Shown here in pieces: positions 35,590 to 47,005 of a stretch of DNA of 64,000 nucleotides. Location of the stretch: contig OY282560.1 of NCBI GenBank assembly GCA_958295665.1, positions 267,941,315 to 268,005,314 of the forward strand. Reading direction: 5' to 3'. The notes under the pieces were generated by a model, which was not told the DNA's origin, made no database searches, and was given only the letters and a program-made list of their open reading frames with translations. The stretch is from Tipula vernalis. Its lineage: Eukaryota > Arthropoda > Insecta > Diptera > Tipulidae. How positions within the stretch are numbered: the first letter of the stretch is position 1; the number at the start of each line of letters is the position of its first letter. The position numbers and the translations under genes are program-made.

Positions 35590-36060
35590 TAATCACAGCG
35601 TCATTTTATTTCCAGTAAGTGACGCAAACTACAAGTTTATAATGATGGACTTTGGGGCAAGCGGCCATAAGGGTGATAGTACAATATTTCGAAAAAGTAA
35701 TTTTGGAATTTGGAAAAGCCTTTTTAAATGGTGGTGCTGAATTATGTTTATCGCCACCAGCCTGCTTCCCCAACACAGTGGACGACCAAAGGGTACCATA
35801 CGTATTTGTGGGAGACGAAGCGTTACCACTTTTACCTAACATGATGTGTCCATACCCCGGTCGCAATACTCGAGTGTTGCCACCGGCGCAAAATATATTT
35901 AATTATCGCTTATCCCGAACCAGACGTGTCGTAGAAAATGCCTTTGGCATATTGGCCACCAAGTGGCCAAAAAACCGAATCCAATTTTTGGCAAATAAAC
36001 CAACAGTACTCTATTTTGTACTCTTCTATTTTGGTTAATTCTCCTCCTCATAAACTCTAC
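35590..36060 (+). pseudogene. Harbinger 3b transposase, C-terminal half
   Basis: The plus strand reads YKFIMMDFGASGHKGDSTIF (second Asp region), then in another frame EFGKAFLNGGAELCLSPP, VPYVFVGDEALPL, NMMCPYPGR, IFNYRLSRTRRVVENAFGIL (catalytic Glu in VVENAF). A frameshift near 35690 separates the two parts. It is a better copy of this region than 3a could supply and is in the opposite direction, so the two are separate copies or an inverted break. Confidence 0.75.
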
Positions 36061-36323
36061 TCCTTTCCTCCAAATTGTGAGGTGTTCTTCTTGGTGGACT
36101 TCACTCCAACCGAGAACTTCACTCTCTATGCCCATTGCGTAATTTAGCCCGAGGCTGATTTTAGTTATCGGGAACCCTTCCGCCACTTGTGAAACTAGTC
36201 CTTCAGCAATTCGTAGTGCCTGTCCAATCAATTCAAAAACTTTTCAACAGTAGGGTCCAATGAACTAGCTGTTTTCCGTTTTTTTTTCTGTTTGTTGGTT
36301 CTATAATGGGGGCATCGAAGTCG

Positions 36324-36660
36324 TCATCCGATAGTTATTCGACCATGGAATCGAACAAACTTTGATCGTCGTTTGTTTTTCGTGGCTTTAATGGCCCGGG
36401 TTTTATTGTTGATGGGACTGGAATTGATTGCCCGGGTCATGATATTGATTGCCCGAGCTTTGACGGTGATTCCACTGAAATTTATTGCACTTGAATTGGT
36501 TTGGCCTTTGATGTTGATAGTCCGGGCAGCGACGTTGCAGCTGCTGGTGATTCCACTGGAATTGATTTCACTTGAATTGGTTTGGCCTTTAATGTTGATG
36601 GTCCGGGCAACGACGTTGCTGCTGCTATAAAGCTGCTTTCGGTTCTGTAAAGATGGAGAT
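36324..36660. repeat. Degenerate minisatellite
   Basis: Units around gaattggtttggcctttgat...gttgatagtccgggcagcgacgttgc recur (36493-36550 and 36571-36627, about 78-81 bases apart), with shorter echoes upstream (cccgggt/cccgagc...ttgat). The minus-strand frame gives a repetitive NIKGQTNSS peptide that only reflects the repeat. Confidence 0.6.
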
Positions 36661-36668
36661 GGAAATGC

Positions 36669-36885
36669 GATAGAAAAAATTAATAACACAGAACGATTAA
36701 CCCCGCATTCCAATGAAATATTTTTTACTTTTGCCTTACAGGATTGTATGAATTTCCAATATAACGAACAAAAAAAATGTTTTGTTCGTTATATTGGAAA
36801 TTCAGACAATCCTGTAAGACAAAAGTAAAAAGTATTTCATTGGGGATGCGGTGTTAATCGTGCTGTTTTATTAATTTTTTCTATC
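36669..36885. repeat. 217-bp near-perfect palindrome (105-bp arms)
   Basis: Left arm from gatagaaaaaattaataaca to aatataacgaacaaa, right arm its reverse complement with about 7 mismatches/gaps, and a loop of under 10 bases near 36777. Transcription in either direction would give a long hairpin RNA. It could be an inverted duplication of a transposon end or a hairpin-RNA source. Confidence 0.85.
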
Positions 36886-37097
36886 TCACATATTAATTGT
36901 TTTGGTGCCAATTTGATTTTCATCGAAATCAAAACACCTTTTTAAAAATATGTAAACTAAACATATTGACTCCATATTTACATGTCATCGGGTGAAAAAA
37001 AGGTTTTACCTGATCTAAACCGCTGGTGCGTGCAATACCCAGAAGTTTATGGTGATTAAATACTAAATTAATATAAATATTTATAATTTAATTATAT

Positions 37098-37280
37098 TTA
37101 CCTCTCTTCATCATCACTATCGAATAACACCATTTCTTTAAGGAATTCTTTAATTTTATCATGGAGTTTTTTATAAGCGCTGCCACTTCTCGGATGTTTG
37201 TTTAAAGATTTCGCTCTGGCATATTTAGCCCTAATGCGCTTCCAGAGGTGCCCTTGTATCATTAGGGGCTTTAATTGCAT
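37098..37280 (-). CDS. Short basic frame, possible Harbinger-partner remnant
   Basis: 60 codons read LWKRIRAKYARAKSLNKHPR, GSAYKKLHDKIKEF and an acidic end LFDSDDEER. The Lys/Arg-rich helical pattern with an acidic C-terminus resembles Myb/SANT-type partner genes, and it lies near Harbinger halves 3a/3b. No start of the domain or splice link is visible, so this is a weak call. Confidence 0.3.
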   Translation of the reverse strand: MQLKPLMIQGHLWKRIRAKYARAKSLNKHPRSGSAYKKLHDKIKEFLKEMVLFDSDDEER

Positions 37281-37299
37281 TTAAATAATAATAATAATA

Positions 37300-37596
37300 A
37301 TGCCCTCTCAAGTGAAGAAAACGTTTCTTTCTATAAAATAAAATCAAGAAATTTTTAGAAGCTTACAAACAGGTGTATCAGCCGGAAAATTGGCAGCACA
37401 ATATTTAGTGCATCGATCAACTATCGCAAGGGTTCAACAACAAAAAATCCGTATTGATGAGTTTATTTGTAAAACCGAGGTGGGTTCCAGAAATCGAAAG
37501 ACGTTGAAATATTCGGAATTTCCAAAAATAGAAGAAGTCTTGTATAAATGGTTTTGTAACCAGAGAACTACGTCTTCCACCATAAAAAACGCCTAG
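37300..37596 (+). pseudogene. Tigger/pogo transposase N-terminus (CENP-B-type HTH)
   Basis: MPSQVKKTF at 37302 with a stop soon after, then GVSAGKLAAQYLVHRSTIARV, IRIDEFICKTEVGSRNRKTL and EFPKIEEVLYKWFCNQR. This is the pogo/Tigger pattern: an HTH, then the CENP-B-like second HTH. The frame ends right after NQR where a small inverted repeat (37585 on) cuts in; no catalytic domain follows here. Confidence 0.7.
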
Positions 37597-37660
37597 GCGT
37601 TTTAAACGAATAGTACGCTCACTGGTCGTTTTATTCGAATAAAACGCCCAGGGCATTTTG
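37585..37660. repeat. Short inverted-repeat unit cutting the Tigger frame
   Basis: aaaaacgcctaggcgttttaaacgaata is matched in reverse complement by tattcgaataaaacgcccaggg, with the central part tagtacgctcactggtcg. About 76 bp in total. It may be a very small MITE. Confidence 0.5.
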
Positions 37661-38296
37661 TTCAAGTTAAATGATTTAAGTTACTAAAATAATTTTTTTT
37701 TCTTCGAAATTTTAATAATTCGACGTACCACTACCGTATTTCAACAACTCGAAAAATTCACAATAAATTTACATTTATTACTTTACTTGATTGTCTTTGA
37801 TTGTTCAATTGAAAGTCATATTAAAATTAATCGATGCTTCATCTTTTCTAGAGTAAATGGTTTATTGGAGGCTGAATGGAAGATATGTCCCTATAAGCTA
37901 TTATTCTTTATATTTTCTGCCATGTGCTATCCATTGTATTTTGTGTCACCAATATACAAATAACAATAATTCCTTCTGTTATTTGTATGTTGGGTTTAAA
38001 AAATATAATGGTTTGATTACGTTTTATTTTCGAGTTGCTTGAAGGGTACCTTTCTACGAAACGTAAAATTTTGGCGCAAACAAACCTTATATTCTTCCTG
38101 ATTTTACGAAAATAACATGTGTATTTTTCTACTAAACTTTATTGCTGTTAGTTTTCTTAACGAATAACAGTTTGTAATTTATGTTACATAATATAATAAT
38201 ATATATTTGCTAACTGCAACTCAGGTAACTAACCTAATAATATAAACTAATTTAAAACTGTAAACCAAGTTGTTTTATAAATTTTAGAACTGGATA
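37661..38296. other. AT-rich spacer, nothing recognised
   Basis: No frame or repeat with support lies between the Tigger fragment and the pogo-like gene. Confidence 0.5.
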
Positions 38297-39574
38297 ATGA
38301 TTAGTAAGAGAAAATCTTACTCTTTAAATTTTAAACTGCAAGTACTTAAAGAGTACAAACCAAATGTTCCAGGAAGCGGTTACGCAACTTTGGCACGAAA
38401 TTACGACGTCAAAGACATCGTTGAAGAATTTTGACTGAAAATACAGAAGCTTATGGCTAGCTTTAATACGGATCAGGTTCCAAGATATTTCGAGTGTGAA
38501 ACCAGAAGAACTATAGCTTTTAAGGGAATACGGAACGTCGTTATGAGGAAATCGAACAGCTCTCATAAAAAGTTTACCGTCACTTTCGCTATAACCGCTG
38601 AGGGAAAAATTTTGAAACCACATTTACTATTTGGAAAATTAAAGAACCAACCTAAAACAAATGGCGGATGTATCGTGGGCGTAAACATTACGGGTATGTA
38701 GAGTTTGGACATTTTAAAAAAATATATGAAGGATGTTATTTTAAAAAGGCCGCAAACAAATTTACTCCGTCAACCTGTGTTGTTAATATTAGATTCTTAT
38801 GGAACTCATTTAAAGTTTTTTAAAGAAAATCAATTCGAAAATCAAAATATTTTTATTGAAATCGTTCCGCCTAAATTAACAGGACTTCTACAACCGTTAG
38901 ACGTAGTCGTGAACAAAATATTTCAAGAGAAATATAATGATTAGTACAACCAGTATATTACCGCAGCAATTGATAATCCGGAGTTGCAAACTAAGCAAGG
39001 TAATCCTAAAATGCCGCCTTATATCACAATTTCAGAATGGGTTGTAGATTTTTGTAAACAACTTTCAAAGGAAACCATTCAAAAGGCATTTTATTGTTGT
39101 GGTATTACTTCACGACATACGTTCAGCACGGAAAAGCTGCATACTCCTTTGAAAGAAATTTTCGACGAAAATTATGACATAAACGTCTGGATGGCCAAAT
39201 CTCAAAACAATGTTTTTATTAACAATGAGTCATACTTTGATGATTTACAAGACTATAACTTCTACTGGCCTGAAAAAGCTGCCACTAGTTTATTCGAATG
39301 CGTTAAAATTTTAAAGTCGCTTGCTACAGATTTTGAAGTTTGGGTACAACATTATTCGGAGCAAATAATAAAGTTTTTAAAAAGTGATATGTCCGATATG
39401 ATCGACGACAAAGACGAGGCCAGCTTAAAAAACGGGCACACAATGGAATCAAATATTGAGATTTACGCTATTTCTATTATAGAAAATTGGGTGATTACCA
39501 TTACAAAACTCGATAAGGAGTGCAATAAAATGGATGAACACATTTACAGTGTTGATAGTGGATTGTGCTCCTAG
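38297..39574 (+). pseudogene. pogo-like transposase (DDE_1), nearly complete but broken
   Basis: The start MISKRKSYSLNFKLQVLKEY is the N-terminal HTH; the following DNA-binding part is deleted and the frame breaks near 38430. The catalytic domain (38453-39574) keeps all three acids: FNTDQVPRYF (first Asp), LLILDSYGTHLK (second) and GLLQPLDVVVNKIF (third). TAG codons at 38699-38701 and 38942-38944 interrupt it. The C-terminal tail is long and acidic and open to the stop at 39574 (196 codons). pogo enzymes insert at TA. With three separate breaks it is inactive, but the preserved triad makes it a recent loss. Confidence 0.8.
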
Positions 39575-39842
39575 AATTTAAGTTTTTATAATAAAATAGA
39601 ATAATATCTCTTAAATTTATTTTTTTATTCATATCAAAAAGTAACATTTCTACAATGGCCTAACCAAAACGCTACATTACCAATTAGTTGCACCAAAACG
39701 TAACATTTTTTTAAAATATATAATTATCATGGCGTTGAAAGCAAAAATATTCAAATTATGATTGACCCTATTTATCTATGCTTATACAAGAAATTGTTTC
39801 CCTTTTGTGAAATAGAGCTTGCTTTAGATATTAATGACGTAA

Positions 39843-40200
39843 TCAAATTTTCCCAAATTGATTAAAATCATTTATGATTGAAATGTAGCGTTTTGGTGTA
39901 GACCTCCAAAAATGTAAACATTTAGGTAAGTAAACAAACCTTAAATCGAATTCTTCAATGGCATTTTGGACTATTGTGACAGAAATTCTTTTTTCTGCTC
40001 GTTTTTGTCTAGAAGTTGGTTGCTGCTTAGTCATTATGTTTTCGGGTAAACATTTTGATGGTACAGCGCTTGGGTCTAGTCTCCTCGCGATCGGTAACTT
40101 TAAAAGTTTGCCTTTAAGACTTGAATTGTTTTCTGTAAAATGTAACGAGCAAATCCTTTCGTAATGCACATTGACGTTTTTTTCCAGTGGATTTAATTCA
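39843..40200 (-). pseudogene. THAP zinc-finger domain fragment
   Basis: The minus strand reads CELNPLEKNVNVHYERICSL then HFTENNSSLKGKLLKLP and DPSAVPSKCLPEN. This is the second half of a THAP domain: the Cys-x2-His pair (CSLH) and the C-terminal AVPS box. The first Cys pair would be in an upstream exon that I cannot find. THAP domains occur in P-element and Kolobok transposases and in host DNA-binding proteins. The rest of the frame to 39843 is low-complexity basic sequence. Confidence 0.5.
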
Positions 40201-40229
40201 CAAATCGGAAATATAAAAACTGCTTAGGC

Positions 40230-40405
40230 ACAAAATGTAGATTTATTACAAATACAGTTTTTAAACACAAAATTCAAAGCACAAAATAAAGATTTTTACA
40301 AAAAACAAAGATTTTAACACAAAATATAGTTTTCGGCTACAATATATAGTTTTAAAACAACATATCCTTTTAGAGCACAAAATATAGTTTTTAACACAAA
40401 ACTGT
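40230..40405. repeat. Diverged tandem repeat (cacaaaatatag-type)
   Basis: Units of about 25-30 bases around cacaaaatatagtttttaa recur six or more times with much variation. Confidence 0.55.
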
Positions 40406-41289
40406 TCAATTTAAAGATTTAACGACGGTACACGATAAAAAACACAAATCTCAATCAAACGAAGTCAACATTACGGAATATGTGTATAATTCGGAATGAC
40501 GTCAAAAAAATAAAACATGACAGCACATCGATTGGTTAGAACATACCTGTAAATATTTATATCATGGGATTTTGCACAAAAGGCGAGAAGAGAGTTTACC
40601 TCATTTTTTAAAAGAATAAGTTTTTACTCCATTTCATTCGGTCTATGCCGCTTTTTCTATTGCGATCTCAGTCAATTATATTATGTATAAGAGCTACCTC
40701 CTTTTCTTTACTTCGACCACGTACCATCGGTGATGAGAGACACAGACAAATGATAGTTGATGTTGGGGCACAATCTAAATTATGTGCTATGATTTAGCAA
40801 GACTGTGTTCACTTTCCCCAAGATGAACGACGTGGACTGTATCTTGGATTTCTTGGAAACCAAACATTCTATATTTTCTATATTTTACTATTCACCGTAT
40901 CACTTTGTATTTGATTATTGTTGTTCAGCTGTGGTTAGAATGTTAGATCACTGATTTTGACAAGACAAAAAAGCTGTACGGAGTCGAAAATTATTTTCGA
41001 ACGTTTAATATAATGTATTCATCACAGATGTCGCGTCGATGTTTATAATTTTCGACACTGCACTGCAAATTAAACATTATAATTACAATTCTGATAATAT
41101 AGTAGAATACGACTACCATTTTTACATTACTTATGTCAAATGGAATTTTACAGATAATTATTTTGATGGCAAGTAATTTTGGATTTATGTTATTTATAGT
41201 TAACTGAAATTGTACAGATCATTAATTGTACAAAGGTTACAACGGAATTTATTACAATTAATTATTGGTCTTTAAGGTTTAGTATAAAA
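40406..41289. other. Spacer, nothing recognised
   Basis: Mixed-composition DNA without a useful frame; some segments (40560-40900) are less AT-rich than the surroundings but match no family I know. Confidence 0.45.
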
Positions 41290-41690
41290 AATTTTATTTT
41301 TTTATTTATTTATTTATTTATATATAGACTTTAAAATTTACTATACTTTAGGTACACTCCATTTTGAGCTTTTGCTCATTTTCAATAGAGCATACCAAAA
41401 TATTTGCAAATAACCTATACAAAATCAGACGCTTCTGAATTTTGCTGGTTAGTTTTGGTCAAACTCGAGTATTTGATTTCCTTGGGCCTGGCGGGCGTTA
41501 CCCAATCCGCCATTTGGAGAGGCTCTCACTGAATGGAGCTGTGGCTGCTGCTATTGTTTCTTGCTGAACCATCCACTGCCAATACTTAACCCATTTTGCC
41601 ATACAAGGTAGTATTAATATTTCCATGCCGCCACTATTGCTTGGCTTAGTTTTGGTCCACTCGGGGAATTTTATTTCCTCAAATTTGAAA
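41290..41690 (-). repeat. Retroposon 3' end with (TAAA)n tail
   Basis: On the minus strand a GC-richer block of about 330 bases ends in a (TAAA)n run (ttatttatttatttat at 41300-41320 on the plus strand), like LINE D. Inside, a ~45-base unit (gaccaaaactaagccaagca and gaccaaaactaaccagcaaa) is duplicated. It may be a SINE or the 3' end of a truncated LINE. I could not find promoter boxes or a target duplication. Confidence 0.45.
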
Positions 41691-42016
41691 ATTTAAATTA
41701 AAAAAAAAAATTGCAGAAAAAAAATATATACAACCGACGACGTGAAAGTCTAAGGCAACTTTATTCAAATACAATTTTACAAATACAGAATATATAAAAT
41801 GATAATACAATTTTATGTATGTCTCGCGGTTCTTTATGTTTTAAGCTTTGAAATTATTTTATTACCGAACAGTTGAAATAGAATATCATTTTATTTTAGC
41901 TAGTTGAGATCGCAATAATAAAATATATTTCTACTAAGCGAAATAATGTTCATATTCAGTTTAAGTAAAAGAGACACAAACTCGCTCCTCGCATTTTATG
42001 CCAAATCCCAGTCCAG

Positions 42017-42688
42017 GGCCCCTATTTCTGAATACGAATACGAACAAAAAATCTACGAATTCGTATCATTGGTATTTTTGAATACGAAACGTTTATTTCT
42101 TGTACGAATTCGTGTAAGCATGATTTGTGACAAAATTTCCCTTATTTCACAATACGAATTTGAACAGTTTTTGTTCGTTGATGAACGGATTTTGGTTCGA
42201 TTACATAATAGTTGACGACACCAAAAATAAACAAGCAAAAAATGCAAGATGTACACAAGGAATTTATATTTTTAATTTTTGAAATAAATACAAATTTTTA
42301 AAAACTAAAAGCCAAATTTTTGTAATTGAAAATATTTTTTATCTAACAAAATTTCACATATTTTTTATACACCAATTTGTAGACTAATTACCGGGTCCCT
42401 CAAAATTTTACGAAATATGTAGCTATGGATTTTTCTAGGTACAGATTTGTATTTGCTTTTATTAAATAAAATTATTTTATTTTGATATAAAATAATATTT
42501 ATCCAATATGGCGCGGATTGGTTTTTATTCACGTAGCCAATTAATTGTTAAAAATTTGACATATTTACGTTTATTTTTAGTTTTACACTGTCATTTGAAG
42601 GATGTTTCACGTAAAACAAAATTTCCCGTTGCCTCTAGCAAACTACAAAATCTAAAATAGGTCATATCGTATTCAGAAATAAGGCCCC
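42017..42688. mobile_element. 672-bp MITE with ggccccTATTTCTGAATACGA ends
   Basis: The left end ggcccctatttctgaatacg (42017) and the right end cgtattcagaaataaggcccc (to 42688) are inverted repeats of about 20 bases with one change. The interior is AT-rich and non-coding and repeats the tacgaa/ttcgta motif near the left end. No class-specific target duplication is clear. Confidence 0.65.
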
Positions 42689-42855
42689 AGATCGAGTTTT
42701 GAAAAGAACATGTTATATAGCAAAAAAAGAAACACGATTCAATAACACAAAAATTAACCAACCGATACATACAGCACGGTCACAATAACAAAGGAAGATA
42801 AAAAATTTCTTTTATACGATAGACAAAACAAAACAGGAGTATACTAAAAGGCATA

Positions 42856-43665
42856 GTTGAGAAATGTTTGATTCATGACACTTAGGGCTGTTATTCCCCA
42901 TCAATGGCATCTTGTAAAAATCCCTGTGATATTAATATCATTGGTTCGAATTATTGAACTATAAATTACTATAACAAGCAAAAGCGCTATGACGTAACAA
43001 AAAATTTGAAATTTGGGATTCGTTCCCACCGTTGAGAAATGTGGTATGCACCATTGGATTCAGGATACCTAGGGCCATTACTCGCCATCAATGACATCTT
43101 GAGACAATCCTTGTTATATTCAAGTTATTAGTTTGAACAATAAAGGTAAGGAGCAAAGCAATCTGACGTAACAAAAATATACAATTTTGGGATTTCTCCC
43201 CATCGTTGAGAAATGTGGTGTAAACCATTTGATTCATGATACTTAAAGCTATTATTCCCCAACAATAGCATCTTGCGACAATCTCTGTGATATTTATGTT
43301 ATTGGTTTGAAAACTAAATTACTCAAAAGAGCAAAGGTGATGTGAGGTAACTGGGTTGGGAAATGTGGTATACACCATTTGATTCAAATCATCGACACGG
43401 CATGAACAATACATTACTAAAGCGACGTGACGTAACAAAAAAATGAAAATTTAGGTTTCCTCCCTACCGTTGAGAAATGTGATATACACCATTTGAATCA
43501 AGGCACCTAAGGCTATTATTCCCCAAATATGGCATCTTGCGATAATTCCTGTGATATTCATGTTATTGGTGTAAGGATTTAGTAGATGTCTTTTGATACT
43601 CGACATCTAAGGCTATTCATTTCCATCAATGTCATCTTGCGGCAGTCGCTTTATTGTTTATTGGT
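42856..43665. repeat. Satellite array, ~175-bp unit, five to six copies
   Basis: Units begin gttgagaaatgtggtatacac at 42856, 43031, 43205, 43355 and 43469, with a last partial unit near 43590. The first spacings are 175 and 174 bases; later units are shortened (150 and 114). Each carries ctattattccccatcaatgg and catcttgcgacaat. The copies differ by about 10-20 percent, so it is an old array. It runs nearly up to the CACTA-like element. Confidence 0.85.
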
Positions 43666-44445
43666 TAGAGCAATACTGTTTTATTTGGGAATAATTAAAA
43701 CACACTTTATTGATTATCGCACTCAAAAAAAAATCCGGTGATTTTAACAAAAAAACACTGGTTAAATTAACAGAAAAAATTGTTCGTTTTCAGCCAACGC
43801 TGCAATTCGTTAATAAAACATTTTTTGATTCGTTAATTTTACAATCATTTTTAATTACCGGGAATTTTCAGATATTTTGTAAAATGTCTCCTCATGCTTC
43901 GTAAAAACTCGTACAAAACATATCGTTTAGTACTCAAAGGCCATTGTAGTATTTACAAAGTAATAATGTAAACTAAATTTTGTTTTTACGGAAGTATTTG
44001 TATCATTTACAAATTTCGTTGTTAAATTTATAAAACTTTCTGTGCAGTTATCAAAGCGAGTTGTAAAATTTACGAAATTAGTTAATGAAATTACAAAAAT
44101 ATTTGTACTCTTTACAATCTTATACGAAGATTAGCGTAATATTTACAGATTACAGTGGTTGATTTAACAAGGGGACTGTTAAATTTACGAAGCTGCTTTG
44201 TGTTATTAACAAATTTTCCTAGGATATTACCGAAGGTTATTGTAGAATTTACCAAACAAGTTGAATTAACATAGCGGGATTGTAAAGTTTACGATTCTAG
44301 TTGTGAAATAAACAAAACTAAATACTACTTTAAAACAAATTAATTTTTTATTATTTATTTATAAAAAAATTGTAACTATTTTTTTTATTCTGCAATTATA
44401 CATTCTGCATTGATACATCATTCATTCTGCTATTGACAATTTCTT

Positions 44446-44825
44446 TTTTTTTTTTTTTTTTTTTTGGTTTTAATCTCTGCAATCTGTTCTGAGGCTCAAG
44501 GCACTCCCAACTCTTTCGCAGTTTACTTTTACCGTCCTAGATTACGCAGTATTAGCCAAATCAAGGACGTACGGCTATAGACCCGTTTTGTATAAACCAC
44601 CTGCACATTGCATTGCTTCATGCCAACCTATAGTGCTGATATGAAAGGTGGGTCGGCCCATGGATTCTGCACTCTCAACAGGGGGTCATAGATGTGTTCA
44701 TCTTTATCACCGATCGTAATCAGATGATGAAAAATCCCTTTTGCATCCTGCCCCTATCGGGATTCGAACCCGGTACCTCCTGATCCAAACGCCGCAGCTT
44801 TAACCATTGCGCCGTTTGGTCGGTA
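44446..44825 (-). mobile_element. tRNA-derived SINE, 380 bp
   Basis: A 10-base duplication acaatttctt flanks it (44436-44445 and 44826-44835). On the minus strand it starts with a tRNA-like head of about 73 bases: gcgcaatggttaaagctgc (A-box region) and ggttcgaatcccg (a perfect B box), followed by a tRNA-unrelated body and a poly(A) tail (T run 44446-44465 on the plus strand). The internal promoter is that of RNA polymerase III. It is inserted in CACTA-like element 1. Confidence 0.85.
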
Positions 44826-45300
44826 ACAATTTCTTCTGCTATTGATTTTATTTGCTTGGTTGAAGGTTTCATTTTTTTCTCCTTTAAGTAAAAGTCTACT
44901 AGAATATTTCATATCATATCTCGCTACTGGCTCCTGTCCAATAAATTAACTTTTCCATCATAAAAATGTATAATCTGGATACCGCAATCATTTCTACTAA
45001 GGATGGAGGTGACTGACTATAATTATAAATAGAAAATATTATTTTAAACTTGTTTTAAATATGAAAAGCGATGATGGCACGAAACATGTACCTGATGAAC
45101 AATTTGTTTTGGCAATTTCAGCATCCGTTGACTGTTGTCGCTTTTGCCAGATAGTAAGATGAGCTTCAAACATAATCCTTTTCCCAATTCTGATGGCGCA
45201 AAAAGTTGGCATATATGCTTGTCTTGCAAGTATCTCAAATGTTGTCTATCAATGCCAACTTCTAAAATAATACTTTTTGGTTTTATATATATGTATGTAT

Positions 45301-45658
<358 letters not shown>

Positions 45659-45783
45659 ATAGAGCCACGTCATCACGTTATGCCGCTGCATTCTATGGAA
45701 AATCAAAGGTTCAAGTTTGTTCAATATTAATTAAGTCAAATCATTAAATATACAAATGCGCGTGTATTAAACACTTTTACAAC

Positions 45784-45920
<137 letters not shown>

Positions 45921-46203
45921 TTTTAAAAATTAAAAATAACACAATTATTTATATTGTTTTATAATACTAACCTTTTATGCTTTTAAATAATTATTATTAT
46001 TAATTATTTTCACTGCTATCCTTATTGTAATCAAATCAACTACACTGCTTGTTAACTCAAACCACAATGAATAATTTTGTTTAAACGTGTACGATCTACG
46101 AATCTACGATGAGTGGGACTAATTTTACGATACAATTTCGTAAAATTAACGAAGACTTTGTTTTAATAACGAAAATATTCGTAAAAATAACAAACAAATA
46201 TAT

Positions 46204-47005
46204 CCCAGTTGTACTTTGCATGATCGACCGAAGTTTTTTGTATGAGATGGCATATTAAAAACATGAGACGGATGTATAGAATTATAAAATAAAATATTCG
46301 GTTTTTTTAAATGTGTGAGAATGAATATAAATGGTAGAGCACCTGATGTCAACTAGCAGAACTAATGATCGATCTACTGTTTTGTATTTCATTTTTTGTT
46401 TTCAAAGTATTTTATCATTCTAGATTTTACTTTGGTGTGAAGTATACATGTACAAGACAATTTTTAAAGTGCAGTGTATAAAAAAATAATTCGTTTAATA
46501 ACAATTAATTAAAATATTAAATATTAAATCGAAATTATGTAAGTACCTATTGTATATTTTAATAAAAATGTGTTTAGTGTTTCATAAAATTTTATTTTTT
46601 GTTTGCAAAAATAAATCAACGGTGAAACGGCGTCGTGTGTAAAATTTTTCTGCATACTCCTACATTTTGTTTTATCCTTTATTTACTTATATACATACGT
46701 TTGTAATACTTATGTACGATTGTGTGCTCTAACAGCTCTAATTGAGCGATCACCGTGATCGCTCAATTTGACCTCACCGTGAGCATCGCTTTACACCATA
46801 TCTACCTTACCGACATAACAGCACCATCTATCAAACAATTTCTTAAACTAACCGTTTACAAATACTAATGCACTGTATATTCCGTCGGTATTCGTTCTTT
46901 TTTAGACGAAATATGGTGTAAAGTGATGCTCACGGTGAGGTCAAATTGAGCGATCGCGGTGATCGCTAAATTTGCGCTGTTGGAGCACTCAATCGTACAA
47001 CTGGG
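46204..47005. mobile_element. Palindromic MITE, itself split by a 498-bp insertion
   Basis: The ends are cccagttgtac (46204-46214) and gtacaactggg (46995-47005). The element continues at 46713 after the insertion, with arms of about 85 bases: gtgtgctctaacagc...gagcgatcaccgtgatcgctcaatttgacctcaccgtgagcat and its complement at 46915-47000. Short palindromes (gagcgatcac-c-gtgatcgctc) lie within each arm. Without the insertion it is about 300 bp. It lies in CACTA-like element 1. Confidence 0.75.
46215..46712. mobile_element. 498-bp insertion inside the MITE
   Basis: A 5-base duplication tgtac (46210-46214 and 46713-46717) flanks it and the MITE arm resumes precisely after it. It starts tttgcatgatcgaccg and ends tttgtaatacttat, without terminal inverted repeats. 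AT-rich and non-coding. Its class is unknown. Confidence 0.6.

Noticed and set aside
41946..42215. 89-codon frame starting MFIFSLSKRD
   Set aside because: It crosses the left end of the 672-bp MITE at 42017, so it is a composite of unrelated DNA.
43000..43660. CRISPR-like spaced repeats
   Set aside because: The repeats are contiguous ~175-bp satellite units with internal divergence; unit length and eukaryotic context exclude CRISPR.
42884..43680. Possible coding exons in the satellite
   Set aside because: No frame is shared between units.
44750..44823. Functional tRNA gene on the minus strand
   Set aside because: A and B boxes are present, but it is the head of a 380-bp SINE with its own poly(A) tail and target duplication.
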